Positions 17,582-25,316 of a stretch of DNA of 64,000 bases are shown here, one piece after another. The notes beneath the pieces were generated by a model. That model searched no databases and was not told the origin of the DNA. It was given only the letters and a program-made list of their open reading frames with translations. The position numbers and the translations under genes are program-made. Origin of the DNA: an uncultured Prevotella sp. (GTDB taxonomy: Bacteria; Bacteroidota; Bacteroidia; Bacteroidales; Bacteroidaceae). Each line of letters begins with the position of its first letter. The stretch's first letter is position 1. The DNA is taken from the NCBI GenBank assembly GCA_937895845.1, contig CALBLK010000008.1, positions 27,726-91,725 on the forward strand, written 5' to 3'.

Positions 17582-18401
17582 GCGGCACACACTGGCAGCA
17601 TACGGCATGGCGGCCCTCTGGGCCGCGGCCGCACAGGCACAGGACACCGCGCCGCTGCCCTCGCTGCCCATCCGCACCACATCATATATGGTGGGGGTCG
17701 GCCCTACACGCCTCCTGGACACCTATCTGTCGCAGGAGCATTTTGGAGGCACAGGCTTCACTTTCCTGTCAGCCACCGAGCGCCGCCGGCAGCCTTCAGC
17801 GCGCTGGTCAACGCTGATGGAGCACCAGGCCGGCCTGGCCACGCTGAACGACCGGGCCGACCGGACCATGGAGCTGGAGGGGTCGTACAGGCTCTTCTGG
17901 GGGCGGCTGCACGAGTGGAGGCTCCTGGGCGACCGGCTGTCACTCCAGGCGGGCGGCATGGGAGCGGCCACCCTGGGCTTTGTCTACAACACCACCGGGG
18001 GCAACAATCCGGCACAGGCAAGGGCGGCCATCCAGGTCATGCCAACGGCAGCGGCCTGCTACCGCTTCACAGCCGGCCGCTGCAGGATGGCTGTACGCTA
18101 CGAGCTGCAGCTGCCGCTCCTCGGGCTGATGTTCTCGCCCAACTACGGCCAGTCGTACTATGAGATTTTCTCGCGCGGCGACTATGACCGCAACATCGTG
18201 CCAACCACCATGGCCTCATCGCCATCCTTCCGCCAGCAGCTGGCTGTCGACATTGGCGTGAGCCGCCGGCTCGTGCTGCGCGTGGGCTATCTTGGCGACT
18301 ACACGCAGGCACGGGTGAACCAGCTCAAGCAGCACACCTACACCCACCGCCTCATGGTGGGCGTGGTAAAAAGATTTCAAATTCTCAGTTACCGACCATG
18401 A
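17568..18401 (+). CDS. DUF3316 exported protein
   Basis: A 277-residue protein with a signal peptide (GMAALWAAAAQAQDTA) and beta-rich sequence throughout. Characteristic stretches are GVGPTRLLDTYLSQEHF, LGFVYNTTGGNNPAQARA and LMFSPNYGQSYYEIFSRGDY. These match the DUF3316 family, which is found in Bacteroidetes and is likely an outer-membrane or periplasmic beta-barrel-like protein of unknown role. Its ATG lies inside parC (overlap 17568-17581), and its stop overlaps the next gene's ATG by four bases, so translation is probably coupled through all three. I cannot assign a function; the partnership with the S41 peptidase lipoprotein is the main clue. Confidence 0.85.
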   Translation: MAGNRRHTLAAYGMAALWAAAAQAQDTAPLPSLPIRTTSYMVGVGPTRLLDTYLSQEHFGGTGFTFLSATERRRQPSARWSTLMEHQAGLATLNDRADRTMELEGSYRLFWGRLHEWRLLGDRLSLQAGGMGAATLGFVYNTTGGNNPAQARAAIQVMPTAAACYRFTAGRCRMAVRYELQLPLLGLMFSPNYGQSYYEIFSRGDYDRNIVPTTMASSPSFRQQLAVDIGVSRRLVLRVGYLGDYTQARVNQLKQHTYTHRLMVGVVKRFQILSYRP

Positions 18402-19441
18402 GCAACCACCTGTCACGCCGCTGCCTCAGGCTTTCGCTGATAGCCCTCGTCATTCTGGGGCTATGCGCCTGTGTCGACGAAGAGGAGTTCGGCAACACGC
18501 CACGGGGCAACTTCGAGGCCTTGTGGAAGATACTCGACGAGCGCTACTGCTTCTTTGACTACAAGCGAGAGACCTACGGGCTCGACTGGGACGCCATACA
18601 CGAGAAATACCGGGCGCGAATCAGTGACAGGATGAACAGCAGCCAGCTCTTCGAGGTGTGCAGCGACATGCTGTCCGAACTGCGCGACGGCCACGTCAAC
18701 CTGTCGGCGTCACACGACCTCGCACGCTACTGGAGCTGGCAGGAGGACTTCCCCACCAATTTCAGCGACACTCTGCTGCGCCGATACCTGGGCACGGACT
18801 ACAGGATTGCTGCCGGCCTGAAATACAGGGTGCTCGACGACAACATCGGCTATGTGTATTACGAGAGCTTCGCTGACGGCATCGGCGAGGGCAACCTTGA
18901 CGAGGTGCTGAGCGCACTGATGCTCTGCCGGGGACTGATTCTCGACATACGCAGCAACACGGGGGGGCTGGTGACCAACGCCGAGCGGCTGGCCGCACGC
19001 TTTATCGACCAGGCCACTCATGTGGGGTACATCCAGCACAAGACAGGAAAGGGGCACTCCGATTTCTCATCCATGGAGCGGCAGATCCTGGAACCGTCGT
19101 CCAACATCCGCTGGCACAAACCGGTGTGCGTGCTCACCAACCGCCAGGTTTACAGCGCCGCCAACGAGTTTGTGAAGTATATGCACCACGCCCCCCATGC
19201 CACCATAGCCGGCGACCGTACCGGCGGCGGCGCGGGACTGCCTTTCTCCAGCTCGCTGCCCAACGGCTGGACTGTGCGCTTCTCGGCCTGCCCCATGTAC
19301 GACAGCGACGGGCGCTCCACCGAATTTGGCATTGAGCCAGACCACGCCGTAGGACTCCTTGACAGTGACTTCGCCCGCGGGCGTGACACCATCATCGAGT
19401 GGGCAAGGCAATGGATTGCCCTTGCCGCGAACAAGCAGTGA
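18398..19441 (+). CDS. S41 family peptidase, lipoprotein
   Basis: A 347-residue lipoprotein with a hydrophobic signal segment ending in the lipobox LCAC, so it should be lipid-anchored. The C-terminal-processing-peptidase (S41, TSP) fold is seen from GYVYYESFADG, GLILDIRSNTGG (oxyanion region) and TNRQVYSAANEFV, where the Ser in VYSAANEF is the expected nucleophile. A GDRTGGGAGLPF loop follows. The usual PDZ domain is weak or much reduced. It probably cleaves envelope proteins; the substrate is unknown. Its ATG overlaps the DUF3316 stop (ATGA), so the pair is an operon unit, probably transcribed with parC. Confidence 0.9.
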   Translation: MSNHLSRRCLRLSLIALVILGLCACVDEEEFGNTPRGNFEALWKILDERYCFFDYKRETYGLDWDAIHEKYRARISDRMNSSQLFEVCSDMLSELRDGHVNLSASHDLARYWSWQEDFPTNFSDTLLRRYLGTDYRIAAGLKYRVLDDNIGYVYYESFADGIGEGNLDEVLSALMLCRGLILDIRSNTGGLVTNAERLAARFIDQATHVGYIQHKTGKGHSDFSSMERQILEPSSNIRWHKPVCVLTNRQVYSAANEFVKYMHHAPHATIAGDRTGGGAGLPFSSSLPNGWTVRFSACPMYDSDGRSTEFGIEPDHAVGLLDSDFARGRDTIIEWARQWIALAANKQ

Positions 19442-19469
19442 AACGCATTTTTGCAAACAAGCCACCAAA

Positions 19470-20612
19470 ATGAAACATACAAACCTCAACAGCCGCACAT
19501 CCGCCCAATCAGGAAAAATGGAGCCGCGGCACAAAGCCATCCGAAAAGCAGGCACGCTCCTGCGCAAAGTGTCACTTGCCTGCTGCTGGCTGTCGCTGCC
19601 GGCGGCGGCCCAGCAAGAGGGAGCGGACCGGACACCGGCAAGGGGCGCGCGGACACCAGGGACATTCACCACTGCCGAGCCGATGGTTCACGACCCGGTG
19701 ATGGCAGAGCAAGGGGGCACCTACTATCTGATGAGCACCGGGCGCGGCATTCAAGTGGCCGAGTCGTCCGACAGAAAGACATGGCGCGTGTGGCGCGGGG
19801 TTCCGCTTGTCACCACTGTGCCCGCATGGACACACGACTCGGTGCCCGGCTTCCGCGACCATATTTGGGCGCCCGACATCATCCGCTACCGCGGACGGTG
19901 GTGGCTGAACTACAGCTGCTCCACTTTCGGAAAGAACACTTCGGCCATCGGACTTCTCTCGACAGACAGTCTCCGCCCGCTCTCAGCGGACGGAACAAAC
20001 ACCATCCGCTGGCGTGACGAGGGGGCCATTGTCTGCTCCAAGGGCGGGCGCGACAACTGGAACGCCATCGACGGAAACTTTGTCATCGATGACCGAGGCA
20101 ACCCATGGCTCACCTTCGGCTCCTTCTGGGACGGCATCCAACTGGTACGCCTTGACTCGACCATGCACATCGCCCGGCCATCAAACCAGCGCACCATAGC
20201 CCGAAGGAGAACCGGCGGACGCGACAACCCCATCGAAGCGCCATTCATCTTCCGCCACGGTGACTACTACTACCTCTTTATCTCCTGGGACTACTGCTGC
20301 CGGGGGTCGCAAAGCACCTACAAAGTGGCAGTGGGCCGCAGCCACAAGATAGACGGCCCCTACCTTGACCGCAACGGAAAAGACATGGCCGAAGGAGGCG
20401 GCACCGTGGTGCTGGAAGGCGACAAAAAGGTTTTCGAGGCGGCAGGCCACTGTGCCGTCTACCATTTCGCCGACCGCGACATCTTCATCTGCCACGGTTA
20501 CAGCATCAACAGGGGCGGTGCCTCGGTGCTGATAGAGCGTCCCGTCACATGGACTCAAGACGGCTGGCCCGACCTCTCGCCCGGCCAGACCCGTACTCTC
20601 GCCTCCCAATGA
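19470..20612 (+). CDS. GH43 endo-1,5-alpha-L-arabinanase
   Basis: A 380-residue secreted five-bladed beta-propeller hydrolase of family 43. The catalytic triad is visible: Asp75 in MVHDPVM (base), Asp201 in NAIDGNFVID (pKa modulator) and Glu256 in NPIEAPFIF (acid). The propeller signature DHIWAPDIIRY is also present. The WDYCCRG stretch is typical of endo-arabinanases rather than xylosidases, which supports cleavage of the alpha-1,5-arabinan side chains of pectin. The chosen ATG (19470) is 28 bases after the S41 stop; a second ATG at 19518 would shorten the N-terminus. The signal peptide is LRKVSLACCWLSLPAAAQQ, preceded by a long polar stretch. Confidence 0.88.
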   Translation: MKHTNLNSRTSAQSGKMEPRHKAIRKAGTLLRKVSLACCWLSLPAAAQQEGADRTPARGARTPGTFTTAEPMVHDPVMAEQGGTYYLMSTGRGIQVAESSDRKTWRVWRGVPLVTTVPAWTHDSVPGFRDHIWAPDIIRYRGRWWLNYSCSTFGKNTSAIGLLSTDSLRPLSADGTNTIRWRDEGAIVCSKGGRDNWNAIDGNFVIDDRGNPWLTFGSFWDGIQLVRLDSTMHIARPSNQRTIARRRTGGRDNPIEAPFIFRHGDYYYLFISWDYCCRGSQSTYKVAVGRSHKIDGPYLDRNGKDMAEGGGTVVLEGDKKVFEAAGHCAVYHFADRDIFICHGYSINRGGASVLIERPVTWTQDGWPDLSPGQTRTLASQ

Positions 20613-20674
20613 GCGGAAACGGCCAGCAGAAGAACAACCCCACCCCGACTCCCCGACCAGCCATGCCTTTGCAA

Positions 20675-20817
20675 GAAACGCCTGAAAGGAAACAAGAAAC
20701 GCCTGAAAGGAAACAAGAAAACGCCTGAAAGGGAAAAAGAAAACGCCTGAAAGGGAAAAAGAAACGTTTGAAAGGGAAAAAGAAAACGCCTGAAAGGGAA
20801 AAAGAAACGTTTGAATG
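20675..20817. repeat. 21/22-bp A-rich tandem repeat, about 6.7 units
   Basis: Units start at 20675, 20696, 20717, 20739, 20761, 20782 and 20804 (partial). The core is GAAA(A)CGCCTGAAAGG, with a tail of AAACAA in the first two units and GAAAAA in the rest. Units 5 and 7 replace CGCC by CGTT. Lengths alternate between 21 and 22 bases by one A. It lies in the 297-base gap between the GH43 gene and tRNA-Leu, just upstream of the tRNA promoter. A minus-strand frame through it (Phe-rich) is only the repeat read as codons. Function is unknown. Confidence 0.9.
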
Positions 20818-20855
20818 CAATACGGCCAGACAAAAACAAATAAGCCGTTCCACGC

Positions 20856-20886
20856 TTGGCCATTTCACAGAAAAGCGGTAACTTTG
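20856..20886 (+). promoter_or_regulatory. Promoter of tRNA-Leu
   Basis: TTGG (20856-20859), a spacer of 19 bases, then TAACTTTG (20879-20886), close to the Bacteroidetes consensus. The tRNA begins 24 bases after the -7 box. Confidence 0.7.
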
Positions 20887-20909
20887 CACAACTTTACCTC
20901 CCATCCATT

Positions 20910-20991
20910 GCGCTTGTGGCGAAATTGGTAGACGCGCCAGACTTAGGATCTGGTGATTTCGGTCGTGTAGGTTCGAGTCCTATCAGGCGCA
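20910..20991 (+). tRNA. tRNA-Leu (anticodon UAG)
   Basis: An 82-base cloverleaf with a long variable arm. The acceptor stem GCGCTTG (20910-20916) pairs with CAGGCGC (20984-20990). The anticodon stem is CCAGA/TCTGG with loop CTTAGGA, giving anticodon TAG, which reads CUA/CUN leucine codons. The T arm has GTTCGAGTC. The discriminator is A, and CCA is not encoded (the next bases are CCC). Confidence 0.96.
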
Positions 20992-20998
20992 CCCCTTG

Positions 20999-21036
20999 AA
21001 ATCCCGGCTGCTTGAATATGAGCGGCCGGGATTTTT
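20999..21036 (+). terminator. Rho-independent terminator after tRNA-Leu
   Basis: A perfect 10-bp stem AAATCCCGGC / GCCGGGATTT with a 16-base loop, running into TTTTTCT. It starts 8 bases after the tRNA. Confidence 0.85.
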
Positions 21037-21113
21037 CTCTAGACATTTTCCGCAGCTCCTGGGATTGTGAAAAGTGACAGAACAAGACAGTCTGAAATGA
21101 CAGAACAAAAGAA

Positions 21114-21153
21114 AAGGCCAAGAGTATCTCCCGACAGTCTTGGCCTTGTTTTC
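21114..21153. terminator. Bidirectional hairpin terminator
   Basis: A perfect 10-bp stem AAGGCCAAGA / TCTTGGCCTT with a 14-base loop. It is T-rich on the plus side (GTTTTCT) and, on the minus strand, followed by TTTTCTTTTG. It isolates the tRNA unit from the lacI promoter region. Confidence 0.75.
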
Positions 21154-21261
21154 TAACTAACTTATTATCAACTATTCATTACTCATTCTGAATTGTTCCA
21201 AATGGTGATGCAAAGTTAAGCATAAAAGTTGCGGAAATCAAGGGTAAAAGGGCAGAAACCC

Positions 21262-21277
21262 ACGTAAACGTTTGCGA
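21262..21277. promoter_or_regulatory. Candidate LacI-family operator
   Basis: ACGTAAAC|GTTTGCGA is an imperfect palindrome with a central CG, the usual form of LacI-family operators. It overlaps the -33 box (21271-21274) of the promoter driving the lacI-GH31-GH3 operon, which suggests autorepression relieved by a sugar. This is inferred from symmetry and position. Confidence 0.55.
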
Positions 21278-21302
21278 ATATGGCCGAAAACGGCTATCTT
21301 TG
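21271..21302 (+). promoter_or_regulatory. Promoter of the lacI-GH31-GH3 operon
   Basis: TTTG (21271-21274), a 20-base spacer, then TATCTTTG (21295-21302): an exact Bacteroidetes promoter. Its position rules out the upstream in-frame ATG at 21280 as the lacI start. Confidence 0.85.
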
Positions 21303-21327
21303 TCACACTAATCTGCTGTTATGCCCC

Positions 21328-22377
21328 ATGCCTACTAACAAACACCGCATATCGCTGAAAGACCTCGCACACGAACTTGGCGTGAGCATCGCCACGGTGA
21401 GCCGCGCCCTGCGCAGCAGCCCGGAGATAGGAAAAGACATGCAGGTACGCGTGAAAGAGCTGGCCCAGAAGCTCAACTACCGCCCCAACCCCTTTGCCCA
21501 GAGCCTGCGCAAGGACGCCCCGCGGATTATCGGCGTGGTGGTGCCCAACCTGGTGACCCACTACTATGCCTCGGTGCTCGACGGCATCGAGGAGGAGGCT
21601 GTGCGCAAGGGCTACTCGGTGATTAGCGCCAACAGCCACGAGAGCTTCTCAGACGAGGCGCGCGCCATTGACAACTTCATCGGGCTGCACGTGGAGGGCA
21701 TCGTGGCCTGCCTGGCCCAGGACACCACCGACTACTCGCACTTCAACGAGATTGCCGACATGGGCATCCCCCTTGTCTTTTTCGGCCGCACCTGCCTGAC
21801 CGACAAGTTTTCATCCGTCACAGCCAACGGCGACGAGGCCGCCCGGATGGCCACCCAGCACCTGGTTGACACCGGCTGCCGCCGCATCGCCTTCATCGGC
21901 GGCCCCAACCACCTTGACATGGTGCGCCGGCGCAAGCACGGATACATCGAGGCCCTGCACGACAACCGCATCCCCATCGACCGCACGCTGGTGGCCTGCG
22001 GTCCCATCGACTACCACGTGGCAATGGAGCGCACCAAGCAGATGCTCGGCCAGCCGGGGAGGCCCGACGCCATCCTGGCCTTCAACGACATCATCACCTT
22101 TGCCGCCTTCACAGCCATCAAGGCCGTGCACCTGCGCATACCCGACGACGTGTCACTCGTGGGATTCACCGACGACGCCCACGCGCGCTATGTCACGCCG
22201 CGCCTCACCGCCATCGAAGACCAGTCAAAGCAAATGGGGAGCGTGGCCTGCCGCCTGCTGCTCGACAACATTGCGGGCAACCACGCCATACGCCACGAGA
22301 TAGTGCCCCAGAAGCTGGTCATCCGAGAAAGCACAAGAGCCAAGGCTCAGACAGCACCCCCCACCCCTACATCATGA
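21328..22377 (+). CDS. LacI family transcriptional regulator
   Basis: A 349-residue regulator. The N-terminal helix-turn-helix (ISLKDLAHELGVSIATVSRA, residues 8-27) and hinge RPNPFAQSLR are followed by a periplasmic-binding-protein-like sugar domain (IGVVVPNLVTHYYASVLDGI, ILAFNDIITFAAF, VSLVGFTDD). The ATG at 21328 is used because the promoter boxes cover the upstream ATG. Its stop overlaps the GH31 start (ATGA at 22374-22377), so regulator and enzymes are translationally coupled. A palindrome with central CG over the -33 box is the likely operator. The inducer is unknown; a xylosyl-glucose or other product of the two downstream enzymes is a reasonable guess. Confidence 0.93.
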   Translation: MPTNKHRISLKDLAHELGVSIATVSRALRSSPEIGKDMQVRVKELAQKLNYRPNPFAQSLRKDAPRIIGVVVPNLVTHYYASVLDGIEEEAVRKGYSVISANSHESFSDEARAIDNFIGLHVEGIVACLAQDTTDYSHFNEIADMGIPLVFFGRTCLTDKFSSVTANGDEAARMATQHLVDTGCRRIAFIGGPNHLDMVRRRKHGYIEALHDNRIPIDRTLVACGPIDYHVAMERTKQMLGQPGRPDAILAFNDIITFAAFTAIKAVHLRIPDDVSLVGFTDDAHARYVTPRLTAIEDQSKQMGSVACRLLLDNIAGNHAIRHEIVPQKLVIRESTRAKAQTAPPTPTS

Positions 22378-25316
22378 AAGCAAAACTTTTCCCGACTGTC
22401 ATCGCCACCCTGGCATTCGCGCTGTGCGCCCAGGGCGGCACGGTGCGCACCGCCGGCGGTGTGACACTCTGTTTCAACAATGCCAAAGGCGGGGCACGCC
22501 TGGTGAGACTCACCGTGATGCGCGACAACATTGTGCGCGTGGAAGCCACCCCCGACAGCAGCTTTTGCGACAAGCGGAGCCTCGTCATCGCGCCCGGAGC
22601 ACAGGCTGCGCGCCCGCACTTCAGCACGAGCGAGACGGCACAGTCGCTGACCCTCACCACCGCACGGCTGCGGGTCACCGTCAGCAAGCGCACTGGCCGG
22701 CTCCTTTTCACCGACCGCGCCACGGGGCGCACGCTGCTCCGCGAGACGGCAACCGGCGGCAAGCGTTTCAGCCGCTATGTGTCAGCCCAGACCGAGATGC
22801 CACCGGGCTACCACCCCTCAGCACCCGGAGAGATAGCGCGGCTCACCGACAGCGTGCGCACAGGCTACACATGGCGCGCGCGATTTGAGACACAAGACGG
22901 AGAGGCCCTCTACGGACTGGGGCAGCACCAGTCGGAGGAGATGAACTGCCGGGGGCGCAACGAAGAGCTGTTCCAGTACAACACCAAGGTGAGCGTGCCC
23001 TTTGTGATGAGCACAAAGGGCTACGGCCTGCTCTGGGACAGCTACTCCTACGGCCGCTGGGGCTCACCCGACGACTACCTCCAGCTGAACCGCGCCTTCA
23101 AGCTTTACGACAAGTACGGCAGGCGCGGGGCACTCACAGGAACCTATACCGACAGCAAGGGGCGCTGGCTGGAGCGCCGCGAGGACTCCGTCTACTACGA
23201 GCACTCGGGCGTGGTGGGCAACCTGCCACAGCAAGTGAGGCTCAGCGGCGCCTCGGTGGTCTACGAGGGGAGCGTCGAGGCGCCCGAGACGGCCTCCTAC
23301 CACTTTATCCTCTACTATGCCGGCTATGTCAAGGTGAGCGTGGACGGGCATACCGTGGTGCCCGAACGGTGGCGCACAGCGTGGAACCCCAATGCCTACA
23401 AGTTCAGCGTGGCCCTTGAAAAGGGCCGGCGCACGCCGCTGCGCATCGAGTGGAAGCCCGACGGCAGTGTGTCCTACTGCGGGCTCAGAGTGGCCCGCCA
23501 GCTCCCGGCAGACGAGCGCGACAACATCTCCATCTGGGCCGAGATGGACCGCTACATGGACTACTACCTGATTGCCGGGAGCAGCATGGACGAGATTGTC
23601 AGCGGCTACCGCACCCTGACGGGGCGCGCCCAGGTGATGCCCAAGTGGGCGCTGGGCTTCTGGCAGAGCCGTGAGCGCTACAAGACACAGCAGGAGGTGG
23701 TGGGCACCCTGGCCGAGTTCCGCAAGAGGGGAATACCGGTCGACAACATTGTGCAAGACTGGAACTACTGGCCGCAAGACGCCTGGGGCAGCCACCGGTT
23801 TGACAGCGCCCGCTTTCCGTCGCCCCAGGCCATGATGGACAGCATCCATGCCATGCACGGACGGCTGATGATATCGGTGTGGCCCAAGTTCTACTGCTCC
23901 ACCGCCAACTACCGCCAGCTCGACGCCAACGGCTGGATTTACCGGCAGGCCGTGCGCGACAGTCTGCGCGACTGGGTGGGGCCGGGCTACCTGGGGTCGT
24001 TCTACGACGCTTACGCAGCCGGGGCGCGGCGGCTGTTCTGGCACCAGATGGACAGCTGCCTCTACTCCAAGTACAAGCAGGGCATTGACGCCTGGTGGAT
24101 GGACGCCTCCGAACCCAACGTGCGCGACTGCACCCCCCTTGCCTACCGCAAGGCACTCTGCGGCCCCACGGCCCTGGGCGCCAGCGACGAGTATTTCAAC
24201 GCTTACAGCTTGGCCAACGCCGAAGCCATCTACAACGGGCAGCGCAGCGTGGCCCCCAACCGCCGCGTGTTCCAGCTCACCCGCAGCGGCTTCGCCGGAC
24301 TGCAGCGTTACAGCACCGCCACCTGGAGCGGCGACATTGGCGCCAGGTGGGAGGACATGCGCGCCCAGATGACCGCCGGCATCAACTTCTCCATGTCGGG
24401 CATCCCCTTCTGGGGCATGGACCAGGGCGGCTTCTGCGTGGAGAGCCGCTATGTCAAGGCCCAGCAGCTGTATGACCGCACGGGCCAGGAGAACGAAGAC
24501 CTCGAGGAATGGCGCGAGCTGCAGGCACGCTGGAACCAGTTTGGCTGCTTCATCCCCCTGTACCGCGCCCACGGACAGTGGCCCTTGCGCGAGGTGTGGA
24601 ACATTGCGCCCGAGGGGCACCCGGCCTACGAGACCATCGTGTGGCACGACCGGCTGCGCTACCGGCTGATGCCCTACCTCTACTCCATGGCCGGATGGGT
24701 CCACTTCCGCGACTACACGATGATGCGCGGACTGGCCATGGACTTTGCCGGCGACGAGCGCGTGCTCGGCATTGGCGACCAGTGGATTTTCGGCCCGTCG
24801 CTGATGGCCTGCCCGGTGGGTGCCTACAAGGCCCGGACGCGCCGGGTCTACCTGCCCGCACAGTGCGGCTGGCACAACCTGCACACCGGCGAGCACCTTG
24901 ACGGGGGCCAGACTGTCACTGCCGACGCGCCCTACGGCCGCATCCCAGTGTTTGTGCCCGATGGCGCCATCATCCCCCTCGGGCCGGAAATGCAGTGGAG
25001 CGACGAGAAAGAGCCTGACAGCATAGACCTGTGCGTGTACAGCGGGCGCAACGGCTCCTTTGAGCTTTACGAAGACGAGGGCACCAACTACAACTACGAG
25101 CGGGGGCGCTATGCCACCATCACGTTCAACTATGACGACAGGCGGCGCACGCTGACCATCGGCAAGCGCAAGGGGTCGTTCAGCGGAATGCTCGCCACCA
25201 GGGTGTTCAACGTGACACTCAACCCTGCGCTCACGGCAGACGGCAGGTGTGAAAGCACCGCGGGAAAGACCGTGAGGGCTGTTTACCGGGGAAGACAAAT
25301 AACCATCAAGCTATGA
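22374..25316 (+). CDS. GH31 alpha-xylosidase-type hydrolase with inserted PA14 domain
   Basis: A 980-residue secreted or periplasmic enzyme. It has a signal peptide (AFALCAQGG), the N-terminal GH31 beta-sandwich, a PA14-like insert at about residues 240-375 (VEAPETASYHFILYYAGYVK seen), then the catalytic (beta/alpha)8 barrel. The nucleophile is Asp577 in WWMDASEPN and the acid/base Asp654 in TWSGDIGARW. A PA14 insert between the sandwich and the barrel is characteristic of alpha-xylosidases acting on xyloglucan oligosaccharides, so release of non-reducing-end xylose is the leading prediction. An alpha-glucosidase cannot be excluded. It overlaps lacI and the GH3 gene by four bases on each side. 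Confidence 0.9.
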   Translation: MKAKLFPTVIATLAFALCAQGGTVRTAGGVTLCFNNAKGGARLVRLTVMRDNIVRVEATPDSSFCDKRSLVIAPGAQAARPHFSTSETAQSLTLTTARLRVTVSKRTGRLLFTDRATGRTLLRETATGGKRFSRYVSAQTEMPPGYHPSAPGEIARLTDSVRTGYTWRARFETQDGEALYGLGQHQSEEMNCRGRNEELFQYNTKVSVPFVMSTKGYGLLWDSYSYGRWGSPDDYLQLNRAFKLYDKYGRRGALTGTYTDSKGRWLERREDSVYYEHSGVVGNLPQQVRLSGASVVYEGSVEAPETASYHFILYYAGYVKVSVDGHTVVPERWRTAWNPNAYKFSVALEKGRRTPLRIEWKPDGSVSYCGLRVARQLPADERDNISIWAEMDRYMDYYLIAGSSMDEIVSGYRTLTGRAQVMPKWALGFWQSRERYKTQQEVVGTLAEFRKRGIPVDNIVQDWNYWPQDAWGSHRFDSARFPSPQAMMDSIHAMHGRLMISVWPKFYCSTANYRQLDANGWIYRQAVRDSLRDWVGPGYLGSFYDAYAAGARRLFWHQMDSCLYSKYKQGIDAWWMDASEPNVRDCTPLAYRKALCGPTALGASDEYFNAYSLANAEAIYNGQRSVAPNRRVFQLTRSGFAGLQRYSTATWSGDIGARWEDMRAQMTAGINFSMSGIPFWGMDQGGFCVESRYVKAQQLYDRTGQENEDLEEWRELQARWNQFGCFIPLYRAHGQWPLREVWNIAPEGHPAYETIVWHDRLRYRLMPYLYSMAGWVHFRDYTMMRGLAMDFAGDERVLGIGDQWIFGPSLMACPVGAYKARTRRVYLPAQCGWHNLHTGEHLDGGQTVTADAPYGRIPVFVPDGAIIPLGPEMQWSDEKEPDSIDLCVYSGRNGSFELYEDEGTNYNYERGRYATITFNYDDRRRTLTIGKRKGSFSGMLATRVFNVTLNPALTADGRCESTAGKTVRAVYRGRQITIKL

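Noticed and set aside
20545..20904. Phe-rich 119-residue minus-strand ORF
   Set aside because: It is the A-rich tandem repeat and the GH43 3' end read in antisense; no signal of coding beyond repeat periodicity.
21280..21327. Earlier ATG for the LacI regulator
   Set aside because: The promoter -7 box (21295-21302) lies downstream of that ATG, so it would not be transcribed.
23064..25298. 744-residue minus-strand ORF opposite GH31
   Set aside because: A shadow frame caused by high GC third positions; no domain, and GH31 with both catalytic residues occupies the other strand.
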